Assembly: GCA_020631735.1 (NCBI GenBank)
Contig: CM036159.1
Span: forward strand, 97,394,701-97,458,700
Origin: Saccharum officinarum
Lineage: Eukaryota > Streptophyta > Magnoliopsida > Poales > Poaceae
Direction: 5' to 3'
DNA length: 64,000 bases
Shown: piece after piece, positions 38,971 through 50,136 of the stretch
Numbering within the stretch: position 1 is the first letter of the stretch
Layout: every line of letters begins with the position of its first letter
Made by a program: the position numbers and the translations under genes
The notes under the pieces: generated by a model
What the model saw: the letters and a program-made list of their open reading frames with translations, nothing else
Told to the model about the DNA's origin: nothing
The model's database searches: none

Positions 38971-40146
38971 AACTCTACCGTGGAGGTCACCTTCTGGACC
39001 GATGATCCACCGGATGTGTCCTTCTACACCCTCTACTGCAAGCCCCACATGGCCATCCCCAACGCTGACCTGGAAGTTCAGTCACGCGTTGCCCCCATCC
39101 TCGTCTGCACGGGAGGCGATGTGTGTATTCGCCCACGCGTGGTGGGTGCGGAGGGCAGATTCGTTCTTCTCAGCACCCTCTTCCGCGGCGACTGCTGGTA
39201 TGAATACTTCATGTACAAGGGCGACTCCAAGTTCCCGTCCCTCGAAAGCCTCCCGCTTCTAGATGATGATTATAGCCTGCGTGGAGAGGAGTTCGCAATC
39301 GTGCCCTGTGGTGACGATGACCATTATCTCCTGATTGCACTCTGTTGCGTGCCGAAGATGAATAATTACCGGCTTCACATCTACTCGTCTGAGTATGCAA
39401 CATGGACGACTAAGGAACTGCCTAATCCATGTCCTCGGATCCTTATTATACCTGACAAGGTGTTCGTGATCCGAGATGGCTTGCTGTTATGGGTTGATTT
39501 GCTGGGAGGCATTCTGGTATGTGACGTCCTTCAAGAACCCCATCATGCTGAGTACATCCCATTGCCTGAGCCCTTGCCTGGAAACAGAGAACGAGTGAAG
39601 ACATTCCAACGAGGAGTTAGACGCTTTCGTGATCTCACCTGCGTCGATGGTCTGATCAAGTTTATTGAGATGGAACACCGTGAGATCATAAGAGAGATCC
39701 CAGATGATGTTCCTCCTGAGAAGCCGGTTGACCCCAGGACCAACGATGTGCTTAGCGATTCAGATTTGATCACGCTGGTCGATGACAAACCCGTGAAACC
39801 CAAGACCAGGATAGAGGTCTCAGTGAATGGTTGGAGTGCCATGACATGGACTAGGAACATAGGGTCCAACTGTTGGCACAAGGGACGCATTGTTGATGTT
39901 GATGACATTTTGGTCGATGATTCGGTGTTTTCAGCTTTGCTGTCCAGCGAGAAGAGTAAATCTGCTGGGAGCCTGACATTCAAGAACCTGTCATCGGCTT
40001 GGCCCACCCTGAGCATAGATGGGAATGACATCCTTTACCTCAAGTCAACCAGTACATCAGGTGGTGGAGGGGCGCTGGTTGCTGTCGACCTTGCAGAGAA
40101 GAAGGCAGTGAAAGTGGAAGCACGTAGATCGCATCCTTTTGGATGA
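38971..40146 (+). pseudogene. DUF1618 protein gene, 3' part (391 codons)
   Basis: Continues the frame broken at 31070. It begins NSTVEVTFWTDDPPDVSF, typical of the family's N-terminal half, and keeps the DUF1618 core with VFVIRDGLLLWVDLLGGILVCD and YIPLPEPLP, then SWSAMTW-like and WPTLSIDGNDILYL blocks before the stop at 40146. No stop or frameshift is present in 1.2 kb. A possible poly(A) signal AATAAAG follows at 40189. The lack of lesions contrasts with the damaged LINE in front of it. A product could only start internally or by reading through the LINE. Confidence 0.88.
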
Positions 40147-40249
40147 CGTGGACTAGCTTGTAGAAGAGTTGTATTCCTACTTTATACAATAAAGTAAACC
40201 TATTCATCTACATCCCATTCATGATGATTATTACATGTCATCTCTGCAA

Positions 40250-41907
40250 TGCACCTAGGCATGAGAACTTATACATTTGCATCATACAGGATCGCAAGGA
40301 GTAACTCCGGTAGCAGTTCTCGAGGAGCCAGAAGAGCAGCCCGAGGTGCAAGAGCAGGAGGTGCCCGAAGCCGACGAGGGGGTCGGTGAGGATCTTCCAG
40401 AGTGTCCCGACCACCGCCCGAGCTCTTTAGAAAGAGGCAAGCCCCGAAGCATTTCTCTCCCGGTTTGCAATTATTTTATTAATGCTTTACTTTAACTGAT
40501 GCATTACGTTTAGGAGTTGTTTGCAACCGTTGCTGTATTATACCTTGTTTACCTGTCCTACCATATCCTTGTTACCTTGGTATTCGCAGTCAAGAAATGC
40601 TTAGCTTGCTTAGACCAGTAGAAGTCGGGTGATTTCCTGTCACCTGCGAGCTATAGTTGGTTACCAGGATCTGCTTGAAATAGTATGTCATCTTAGAATA
40701 ACTAAGGGTTAATGTGAAATTGAAACCGGTCGGAGACTTGCAGGGTTTCAGACTGTAGTGTTTCCCGTCTGTGTCGATTAAGGACCGACCGTTGTTGGGC
40801 CTCGAGTCATATTAAATGCATGCCTTATATTTAGTTGGCCAAATAATGTACCTTTCGAACGTGAAGCTGGGAGATTATTCAGGCCGAGTGGATTGCCCGC
40901 AACGCATTGTACCGGAGCAGGTGTGGTAGGACACGGGGGCACGATGATAAGGCCAAAGAGCAGTCGGGCAGCCCCCGGGTACATGTGGTTCCTGGCAAGC
41001 TCGAGACTTTACCTGAATGGTTGACTCAGTAACCAATATCTCACTTTAGTGGGTGAGTGAGGTTTGTGTGTCAAATAAATTACCAGCTGGTTAATAATCG
41101 ATTCGAATCACCATCGTTCACTGGATAGTGAACACTTGACTTGAGTTACTTCATCGTAGTAATATTTATGGAACACTTGGACAGTTATATGGAATATGAC
41201 ATGATGAGAGTTGTTAATGATCATTGGTTATCCTTACCTATTTAATTACATGTTACTCTAGTATAGGTGCAAATGTAGTTGACAGGTTAATAAAGATTTA
41301 ACTTGATGCAAAGCTTCGGAAAAAGATTCTTGAAATACTAAAAATGCATTTTTGCAAATGAGTCAGCTACCCTACCATAAAGCCTGTCATGATCCTTGGT
41401 GTCTTTTATTTTTGGTTATGTCGGGTAAGTCTAGGTGAGTACCTTCTCGTACTCAGGGCTTTGTTCCCACTTGTTGCAGATGAGCAGATGTATTACGACT
41501 ACTGTATCAACTGCCTTTATCCTGCGATGGGTGAAGCTTAGGGCCATGGGCAGTGGTCATTCACTACGTCTCGTCTGATGTTTTTGTTGGAGATGATCCT
41601 GAGCTGGCACTTTATTTCGAACTATGTGTGAGTGTGTGTGATTTGAACTAAATGCTTTCGCTACTTTTATTTGAACTTGGTTTGTAATAACTATGTTAAA
41701 CTCCGATGTATTTTGCGTCTCGAACTTTTATGTAACTTGTGATGATGACCGCTAAACTTATTACGATCTTGGCTGGTATGTAAAGTTGGTATGAAATCCG
41801 TCATGATTTCATGGACTACCGGGTTATACGGGCTTAAGTTTGCTAAATCGTCTGCTCGGTGGATGATTTTCTTACTTAATTTCGTATAATTGGTCGGTTC
41901 TATTACA
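40250..41907 (+). repeat. LTR-like region of a second LTR retrotransposon
   Basis: The right edge is supported: ...CTATTACA, two bases, then a primer-binding-site-like sequence. The left edge is uncertain. A short open stretch at 40280-40440 (glutamate-rich, EEPEEQPEVQEQE) looks like the end of a gag or pol gene or LTR-embedded coding sequence. The region contains no other gene. The placement after the DUF1618 poly(A) signal sets the outer limit. Confidence 0.55.
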
Positions 41908-41909
41908 GC

Positions 41910-41921
41910 TGGCATCGGAGC
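41910..41921 (+). other. Primer-binding site for initiator tRNA-Met
   Basis: TGGCATCGGAGC matches the common plant primer-binding site TGGTATCAGAGC at 10 of 12 positions and sits two bases after a CA-ended LTR. This sets the direction of the element as plus. Confidence 0.65.
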
Positions 41922-42693
41922 ATGGTTTAGCGAGTTTACTGTTAACAAGTGTATTTAAAACAAAAATGTGTTTGAAAAACGTGATTTCTAAACTAAAAGT
42001 GTGCCAGTGGTCATATCCTTTATGCCCAGTAAGGACTCTAAGTGGCTTATTTAAGTACTGACTTGGAGTTCTTGCACCATATTTCTCTTTCGTTGCTCAT
42101 ACGGCGTGCTATTGTATGAGTGCCACTTAATTGAGTGGTAATGTATGGATCAGCTGTCTCTACGCCTCGGTAAGTGTGAGATGTGAGAGCATGATCGGAT
42201 ACACCGCCGATCCAGGGAGAGTGCTTATATGATACTGGAGTACTTACATGTTTTACACATGTTTTTACAAAAGTGTCGCATGTGTGGTTGTTCCGTCCGT
42301 TGAGGCGATGCCGTTAATAGGGCGATCTTTTGGGTAGTTACTACCGTTGTACGCGTATTTGGGGATTCGTGTAGAGCGTGTAGGTAAATTTACTGCTTCA
42401 TGCATTCATGAGGAATTGGGCTGAAATGAATTTTTCTGCAGGTACATAACAACGTTTCTCGTGTAGAACGTATTAGTTATGTATATGAGAGATCGCATGT
42501 ATGCCACCGAATTCATCGCTAGATATTATTTATTTCATAAGTTTGTGAGAACGTAAGAAACGTACATACATCATATTACGTGTGCATTTCATTCATGTCA
42601 TGCATTCCTCCCCTTATAAAGTGATTATCCCCTTTTGATAAAAATTATACCAACTTAAATATTCTCACCGGGTAATCAAAACTTTTGCTACAG
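41922..42693 (+). other. Untranslated leader of the second LTR element
   Basis: About 770 bp between primer-binding site and gag ATG without coding potential; AT-rich with short direct repeats. A packaging or translational role is expected from position only. Confidence 0.45.
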
Positions 42694-43302
42694 ATGGCCC
42701 GCACAAAGCAGACTGCCCGTAAGTCCACAGGTGGAAGAGCACCCCGACACCAGTTGGCCTCGCGGGAGCGCCGCAGCACGGACACCTTTCTGAGCGAGTT
42801 TGGCATGCCAACCTTGCTTTGGAGAGTGCTCCATGATGTGGGGTACCCAGAGTCAGGAGCCGGTGTACTCTTGGAGTGAGAGCCAGTTAGCCGAGGATGA
42901 ACTTGCAGTAGTGGAGATCACAGTCCCTGCTCTTGGTGATGCTCCAGAGTGGGATGGTTGGCACTTGGAGTTTGAGGACACACTCCGGTTGAGGGTGCAG
43001 AGGGAGCAACTTTCTGTGTCATCAGAGACATAATGAGCAGATTTCCTAACGAGCTAGCAGCAGCCTTGGCTTGCACTTTTCTGAGGGATGATCCTCGCGA
43101 TGCCATTTGGGTGTAGCCGCAAGGAAGCGCCTTGGTCAGAGCCCACACGAAGGATAGGCTAGCGATAACCACGCTATGAGTGCTATGTATGCAGCTATCA
43201 GAGCATACCAAAGTCTTGAGTGTACCTATTGGATGTTGACCGGTTTGCGTGATGATGATCGCTCAAAGCAAGAAAACAGAAGAAGCAGACACGTGCTATA
43301 GC
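42694..43302 (+). pseudogene. gag start with a histone H3 tail-like N-terminus
   Basis: The ATG at 42694 (in CTACAGATGGCC) encodes MARTKQTARKSTGG followed by RAPRHQLASR. Residues 2-24 equal the first 23 residues of histone H3 at 19 positions; the changes are K14R, K18H, T22S and K23R in H3 numbering. Nothing further of H3 follows: no ARKSAPATGG and no histone fold. The first frame stops at 42877-42879. Gag-like sequence goes on in a second frame (VEITVPALGDAPEWDGWHL, to 43033) and a third (RFPNELAAALACTFLRDDPR, from 43037), with stops, up to the assembly gap. The position 770 bp behind a primer-binding site marks it as the gag start of an LTR element, not a histone gene. Superfamily (Ty3/gypsy likely) cannot be proven without pol. 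Confidence 0.8.
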
Positions 43303-43402
43303 NNNNNNNNNNNNNNNNNNNNNNNNNNNNNNNNNNNNNNNNNNNNNNNNNNNNNNNNNNNNNNNNNNNNNNNNNNNNNNNNNNNNNNNNNNNNNNNNNN
43401 NN
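43303..43402. other. Assembly gap (100 N)
   Basis: Exactly 100 N. Gag sequence of an LTR element runs into it on the left and a different repeat comes out on the right, so most of the element is missing or misjoined. Confidence 0.98.
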
Positions 43403-43419
43403 GCAGCGGCCCGCGCCAG

Positions 43420-44410
43420 CTGGACGTCACCCAGCAGCCGCAGCAGGCGGCTGCGGCAAATAGGTCCTATTGCAACATGCGCAACACCAGACCTATTTTG
43501 CAATACCCAGATAAAACACTTACAACATACGTCCGAAATAGCTGAAAACTAGCAACATACATCTATAACACTTGCAAAAAACACGTGTGTAGCCATTACA
43601 AACATATGCAACATCCAAATAAAAACACTTGCAACATATGTATGAAACATCTAAACACTTGAAATATACACCTACTTTAACAACATCGAGATGAAACTCT
43701 TGCAACATAAATTTGATACAAATGAAACATTTGAACATACACTTGAAAACAACATGTATAGCCATTGCAACATGTGCAACATTCCGATCTACTTTTGTTA
43801 CATCGATATAAACACTTGCAACATACCTCTGAAACGTCTGAAACCTTTGAAACATACGTTTGCAACATGTGTTTTCAGCACAACATCTTCTTGCTACTTC
43901 GACGAATGGAGGCTCGTCGGCGCATGGAAGTCACCGGTGTGCTCGTTGGCGGCGCAGAGCTCGACGACAATGCGGAGCTAGGTGGCGACACGAGTGGCGG
44001 TGGCGCAGAGGCCGGGTGGGCGGCGCGTGGTCACCATTGTGCTCAACGACGACGCGGAACTCGCTGGTGGCGCAAAGAATGGGTGGACGATGGCGCACAG
44101 GGCAGGTGGGCAGTGGCGCACAGGGCGGGTGGGCAACACGTGGAGGTCACTTGTGTGCTCACGACGACGCGGAGCTCGCTGGTGGCAGCAGAGAGCGTGG
44201 GCGTGACAGCGGTGGTGCAAAGGGCGGGCGGCGCGGAGCTCGCCGGACGGCACGGCGCGGTGAAGCCGCGATGGAGCGAGGCGGAGTCAGGAGACAACTG
44301 TATTTTTGGGGAAGGCGGTGTCCGGATGGACGCACGTCCGCACCACAGCATTTCTGCTTGGGGAAGGGCGGCGTCCGGATGGATGCACATCTGCACCACA
44401 ACATTTCTGC
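43420..44410. repeat. CAACAT/GAAACA-rich repeat element, copy 2
   Basis: 43470-43890 repeats the units of the copy at 8440-9320 (TTGCAACATA, TGAAACATCT). A GC-rich arm follows with a directly repeated block of about 58 bp (GTCCGGATGGACGCACGTCC at about 44322 and a variant at about 44371). The left end is hidden by the gap. Long frames across the GC-rich arm lack any domain. Confidence 0.6.
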
Positions 44411-44594
44411 TTAAATTTTTATTGGGTACAACTTGAACACACGCAACCCAACCCTCCACACTCACACCATATGCACACACGTGTGCGCGTTTGTACACAC
44501 GCAAAGAATAAATTGGGAGGCTGTTTAGCCTCCGGTGTGCGTTTACCACCGAACGCGCACACATGCGTATACCCTAATTTTTCTAGAAAAATTC

Positions 44595-44685
44595 AAAAAA
44601 AAAAAGTACGACACCAGAATTTGAACCTGGTAGCGTCCCACTGGCTACCACTGTACCACATGCTCTTTCACCATTTGGCGCTTAA
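44595..44685 (-). mobile_element. tRNA-like SINE
   Basis: On minus, TGGTACAGTGG fits a pol III A box and, 32 bp later, GGTTCAAATTC fits a B box with one mismatch. A T-run (TACTTTTTTTTTTG) follows. The body is tRNA-like, but the arms do not pair into a good cloverleaf, so a SINE is more likely than a tRNA gene. Edges are approximate. Confidence 0.45.
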
Positions 44686-44939
44686 ATTTACACCACAATT
44701 CATGTGTTCGCATTTTATGTATGGACAAACACATGTTTCCTATCTAGGACCATGGCAAATTCTTACAACTTTGTCCCACAAGCCCACTATTTTTTTGAGA
44801 GGAAGGTAGGAAATTTATTAATTAAGATTGGCAACGTTTACATCGAAGAATACAGGAGGAGAACCAAGCCAAACATAGCGGCCAAAACTAAGAGTACAAG
44901 CACAAGCATGCTTAGCAAGGTAATGAGCCTCCCTATTAG

Positions 44940-45628
44940 CAGGCCCGTCCCAGAGGGGGGGGCAGGCAGTGCGACGCCCATGGGCCCATTACTGGTGGGG
45001 GCCCAGGAGTATATGTGTGTCATAGTATATGTATATGTATATGTATATGTGTATGTATTGGCGCAAAGGTCCAGGTACAGTTCACTCTGCACGGGCGACT
45101 AGTCCGCGGCTCCGTGCCGCCGTAGGTGGCTGTCTGCAGCAGCCCTTCCTCGCGACTCTGCAGCCGTTCCTCACGACTTCCTGACTAGCGTGATCTGCTG
45201 ACTGTGGCCGTTCGTTGCGTAATCTTCGCTGCTGCAGTGATTTTAGTTACAGCCTTATAGAGCTAGGCCTGCACCTGCTGACTGCAGTAGTGCAGTTTTT
45301 GCTTGAGCTAACATTTTACCTTTCGTTTTTCCAATCCAGTCCATATGACCATATAGGCAACCAGGCATCATGCGAGAAGTTGATCTATTAATCAATTCAT
45401 CAAGTGGCGAGTGGCTGCAAGTAATTTCTTTCTAAACTGAAATCATTTCATATTACATGAAATTTTTATACAGTCGCTATTTTTTATGATCTAATTATAT
45501 ATTGGTTAATTAATAACTCTTATTAGTAGTACAATATATACAATATATAATCATCATATAAGAAAGTTATCATTATGTCCTTTTATTTTACTCGCCCAAG
45601 GGCCCTTAAAATTGCTGGGACGGCCCTG
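44940..45628. mobile_element. Non-autonomous hAT element nested in the LINE
   Basis: The terminal inverted repeats CAGGCCCGTCCCAG and CTGGGACGGCCCTG differ at one position. The element is flanked by a perfect 8-bp duplication CCTATTAG (44932-44939 and 45629-45636), which is the hAT signature. At 689 bp it encodes no transposase. It carries a (GTATAT)n-like run at 45025-45055. The LINE sequence is continuous when element and one duplication are removed. Confidence 0.92.
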
Positions 45629-45639
45629 CCTATTAGATT

Positions 45640-48600
45640 CCCTACCCTCATGTGCAAATCGTACATAATCAAATGATTTTGCCCTCGCATGTATATCCTG
45701 AAGCTACTGTCATTTTCTTTATTCCATGGTCTTCAGCAAGGCTAATGCCTCCATACATACCATCGCTTCCAAGGTATCAGGATCAGTGATGCTCGGTATC
45801 ACCAAAGCACTTGCAGCAATGAAACATCCTTGATCATCTCGACAAATGACTCCAACAGTTCCTTTGTAAGTACCCCGAGAAACAGCAGCGTTTGTAGTTA
45901 TTTTGCATCGCCCATTTCCGGGTTGTATCTAGTGCATAGCCTTTAACTTTGGTTGTTTCTTACATTTTCCATTCATTTGAAAACTCTCAATAGTCTTTAG
46001 TTCATCAATTAGTCTATTGATCATTACCATTATGGATGACGGACTCTGAAATATACCATCATATAATGCTTTTTTTCTTGCCTGCCAAATAGTCCAACAG
46101 GTAATAAGGATACTATCCCATCAGTTTTCGAGACATTGCTACACATAAAGAAAACCCAATGCTTTGGGTTAGAAATACGTAGAGTAGAAATCAGCTCTGT
46201 TATGTCCTCATCTAGCTGAGCCCAAGTACATCTAGATACTGTACAGCATAGCAATGCATGGTCCCATGTGTCCTCATCCGCGCCACAGAGTTTACACTGA
46301 GGCGTATCAACCATGTTCTTGCTTTTTAGTACACTTGCAGTGGGTATTGAATTTAAAGCAAGACGCGAGCAGAAGATTTTGATCTTTGGCGGCATTTTCA
46401 TATTCCACAACTATTTCCATTCTTCCTACTTTTTTCCATAATTAGAGCAGCTTGCCCTGCCTTCAGAGTAATCCTCTCTACTTTTCTTTGCTTCAATCAT
46501 CATTCTATAGGTAGATCGTATAGAAAATAGACCATTTCGTTTATAGTGCCATGCCCAGCAGTCCTTTTGTAGGCTCATACTCAATGGAATCTGGAGGATA
46601 GCTTCACTGTCTAGATGATTGAAAAAGTGTTCCACTACCTCTTTTTTCCATGTCATGGAAGTATGATTAATCAATTCAAAAACTAGTGTAGGAGGATTTG
46701 GTTTCTTTGAGTAAAAGGGCTTCAACAGTCCAGTTCTTGGAATCCAGTTACATTTTCAAATATTTGTGCTTTTACCGTCACCAATGCGTTTGATCAATCC
46801 TTGATTCAATACCTCTATCCCATCGCATATAGCTCTTCAAGTCTTGGACGGGTTATTGCCGATAGGAGCATTGATGAGATCAGTTGAGGGGAAGTAAATT
46901 GATTTGAGGACTTTAAAACATAAAGATTCAGGCCTGATCAGCATACGCCATGCTTGTCTTGCAAGCAATGCAAGATTAAAAATTTCTATGTCTCTAAAAC
47001 CTAAGCCGCCCATGTATTTTGGTTGGGTTATTTTCTCCCAAGCTACCCAACATGATTTTCTTTTGCCTTTCTCACTTCCCCACCAGAATTTCCATATCAA
47101 AGAATTTATGTGTTGACATAGTCCTTTTGGCAATCTAAAACAGCCTATAGTATAAGTAGGAATTGCTTGTGCAACAAATTTTATCAGAACCTCCTTTCCT
47201 CTAGCTGATAAAGTTTGCTCTATCCATCCCTAAATTTTATTCCACACTCTGTCTTTGAGATACTTGAAAGCTCCATTTGATGTCCTGCCAACTTTAGTGG
47301 ATAACCCCAAATATTTTTCATTCAACGATTCATTCTCCCCCTGAATAATAGACTTAACATTATCCCGAATATTCTGTTTGCATCATTTACTAAAAAAGAT
47401 CGATGATTTTGCCAAGTTTACCTTTTGACCCGAAGCTTCACAATATTTGGTGAGGGACTTTTGCACGACATGTGCATTACTTGCATCTGCTTTGAAGAAT
47501 AAAAGACAATCATCAGCAAACAATAGATGGTTGGCTTTCGAGCTTGAGCATGAGATCTGAACACCATTGATATGACAATCTGCTCCTTCCCCTTTTAACA
47601 CACAAGACAAACCTTGAACACATAGCAAGAAAAGATAAGGGGAAATAGGATCACCTTGTCTTATACCTCGAGTTGGCTTGAATTCTTGTAGACGCTCTCC
47701 ATTAAAAAGGATAGAGAAGGAAACCGATGTAACACACCTCATAATTTTGTCCACCCAAGTTCGACTGAATCCCAATTTTAGCATTATTGCCTCAGATAGC
47801 TCCATTCCACTCTATCGTATGCCTTCATCATGTCCAATTTCAAAGAACAATAAGCATTCCTTTTTGATCGATTTGAGTGCATAAAGTGCAAACACACATA
47901 AGCGACCAAGACATTATCAGTAATGATTCTACCAGGGGCAAATGCTGATTGCTCTTTAGAGATGATATTCGGGAGGATCCTTTTTAGCCTATTCGCCAGT
48001 GCCTCAGAAATTATTTTGTATATCACATTGCAAAGGCTAATAGGCCGAAACTAGCTCAAGGATACTAGATTCTGGACTTTTTGGTACTAAAACGATGAAC
48101 ATGCCATTTATTTCTGTAGGGATCTCATCACCATTGAGCACCCTCAGCACTATCCTTGTTATATCATCACCACAAACATCCCAATTATGCTGAAAAAAAT
48201 ATGTAGAAAAACCATCTAGACCTGACGCTTTGGTTGGGAACATTTGGTATAGAGCATTCTTTACTTCACTTTCATCAAACGGAGCACATAGGAATCTATT
48301 CATCTCATATGTAACCTTGTGAGGAACATGGTCAAGAACCATACACATATTAGACAGGTTACTATAAAAGTCTACTGCCATCGCATGCATTTCTTCAATG
48401 TCTGTGCACTCTGAACCATTCGATCGATTCAGCTTAGTAATTCTATTTCTAGATCATCTCCTACTTGCCCTTGGTGAAAAAACCAAGTGTTGCTATCCCA
48501 CTCTTGAAGCCATGTAATTCATGATCATTGTCTCCACATTATTTCTTCTTGGTAATTTAACAAAATAATACGTTCCACTATCTTCTTTTCCTCTTCAGAA

Positions 48601-49560
48601 ACGTTGCTTCTTGTTGGGTCAGACCGCAATTGCTCCAGTTTTTTCTTTTGTAACCGTAGTTCCTTCCTCACAGAACTAAATGAATTTTGCCCCCAAGACC
48701 TGAGTTCTTCCCCAGGATGGTAGAGCCCATCTTTTAGGTCTTTAATAGAACTACAATGCTATCCATCTTTCCATATCTCCTGGATCAATGAAGATAGGCC
48801 CTTATTTGTCTCCCACATAAGCTCATGTCTAAAAGGTTTTCCAAGCCCATGAACAGCCTGACCTCTTTCTTCTGGTTCAAAAGATAAAAGAATAGGACAA
48901 TGATCAGTTTTCACTGCCATGAGGTGTCGAACCGCAGCAAGAGGAAAACGAGCACACCAATTAGCTGATGCTAGTGCTTTGTCCAACCGAACTCGAACAA
49001 AATGTCCACGAGCCGCTTTCTTTTCAAAAGTCCAATCCAAACCAATGTACCCTATGTCACAAAGTTGGCATACATCAATAGCTTCTCGGAAGCCCTCCAT
49101 AAGGTATTCTTCCCTGTGTGTTTGGACCCAATTGTTCTTCCCTTTTGAGAATTTCATTGAAATCACCTATACACACCCAAGGCAGATCCATGTCACTTCT
49201 CATTTGTTTCATGATATCCCAGGTACGATATCTTAGAGATCTATCTGGCTCCCCATATATAAAAGACATGCGCCAAAGTTCCTTCCTGTGCTCGCTTACT
49301 ATTGTGCCAATGTGGTAATTTGAATACTTTTTAACAGATACATCAACATCATTGTTCCAAAATAGACCAAGGCCTCCACTCCTCCCAGAACTACTAACTG
49401 CAAAACTAGAATCGAAGCCCAACGAAAACCGCAGATTCTCCACTCGGTATATGTTAATCCGTGTTTCCATAATGAATAAAACCGAGGGGGCATAATCCTT
49501 CGCAAGATTGCGAAGTTCCTTGACTGTCGCAGGGTTGCCAATCCTGCGACGGTTCCAACT
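45640..49560 (-). pseudogene. ORF2 of the minus-strand LINE
   Basis: Broken ORF2. The endonuclease (49470-48760) has LSWNRRRIGNPAT, WVCIGDFNEIL and TDHCPILLSF. RT has [58 protein letters not shown] and [12 protein letters not shown] (active site about 47520). The zinc-binding region follows (CKLCGADEDTWDHALLCC, about 46260). The RNase H-like domain at 45910-45730 reads AAVSRGTYKGTVGVICRD and ITDPDTLEAMVCMEALALL. Frameshifts and stops separate these parts. Plant L1 elements of this type carry the extra RNase H-like domain, which the LINE at 31071-38955 lacks. Confidence 0.88.
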
Positions 49561-50136
49561 TAAGGTTTTTATTGTTCTCGGCGGTACTCCTCAGGGAAGC
49601 CCGCCGCTTTCATCACTATGTCATCCTGATCTCCATTTCCAGTTTCCTTCCTTAGCCTTTTTGAGCCTCGGCCCGCTAAAAGTTTGTCGCTCACATCATC
49701 CTTTTGATGGTATTAGTTAATGGAAAAAAATCAGCACTGCTTCCAGATTTAACAAGGACTCCTTCCATTTGTTTAGTGGTTGGAACAAGAGCTAAAACCA
49801 GCTTATTATTACCTTCCGTTTCTCCTAGCGAAAGGCGTTTTCCATCAAGATTTCTTTTCAGCGTGCTTCTTCGATGTGCTTCCGCTGGCTAGGCTTGCGG
49901 CACCGATGGGCCCAAGAAGGAAAAGCCCATTGATGAGATCGAAAAGGTCGAGCCGACTCCCCCAATAAAACGGGACGGTGCGCTCGACTCCCAACGGTCG
50001 GCACTAGTATCAGCTGTTCAAATTCCAATCGCGGGGCAGACAACCAAAGGCATTTCGCTTCTCCCCAAACCAAGCCGCGCACATCTCCCCCAATTCCCCC
50101 GAATCCAAGCTCGCCCAAGCTCTCGGATCCAACCCA

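Larger units (their letters stand above)
44781..49930 (-). mobile_element. L1-type LINE with RNase H-like domain, decayed
   Basis: On minus: the end of an ORF1-like frame (about 49580-49720, LRKETGNGDQDDIV), then ORF2 to about 45640, then a 3' tail ending in a T-run on plus at 44781-44788 (poly(A) on minus). It is interrupted by a hAT element at 44940-45628. AAGCCCA occurs next to both ends (44770s and 49920s) and may be part of a diverged target duplication. Probably 5' truncated because only the end of ORF1 is present. Confidence 0.85.

Noticed and set aside
42694..42879. A real histone H3 gene
   Set aside because: Only the first 23 residues resemble H3; the histone fold is absent and the position after an LTR and primer-binding site points to gag.
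43765..44436. Open frame of 223 codons in the GC-rich arm of the CAACAT element
   Set aside because: Low-complexity composition, overlapping frames on both strands, no domain; it lies inside a repeat.
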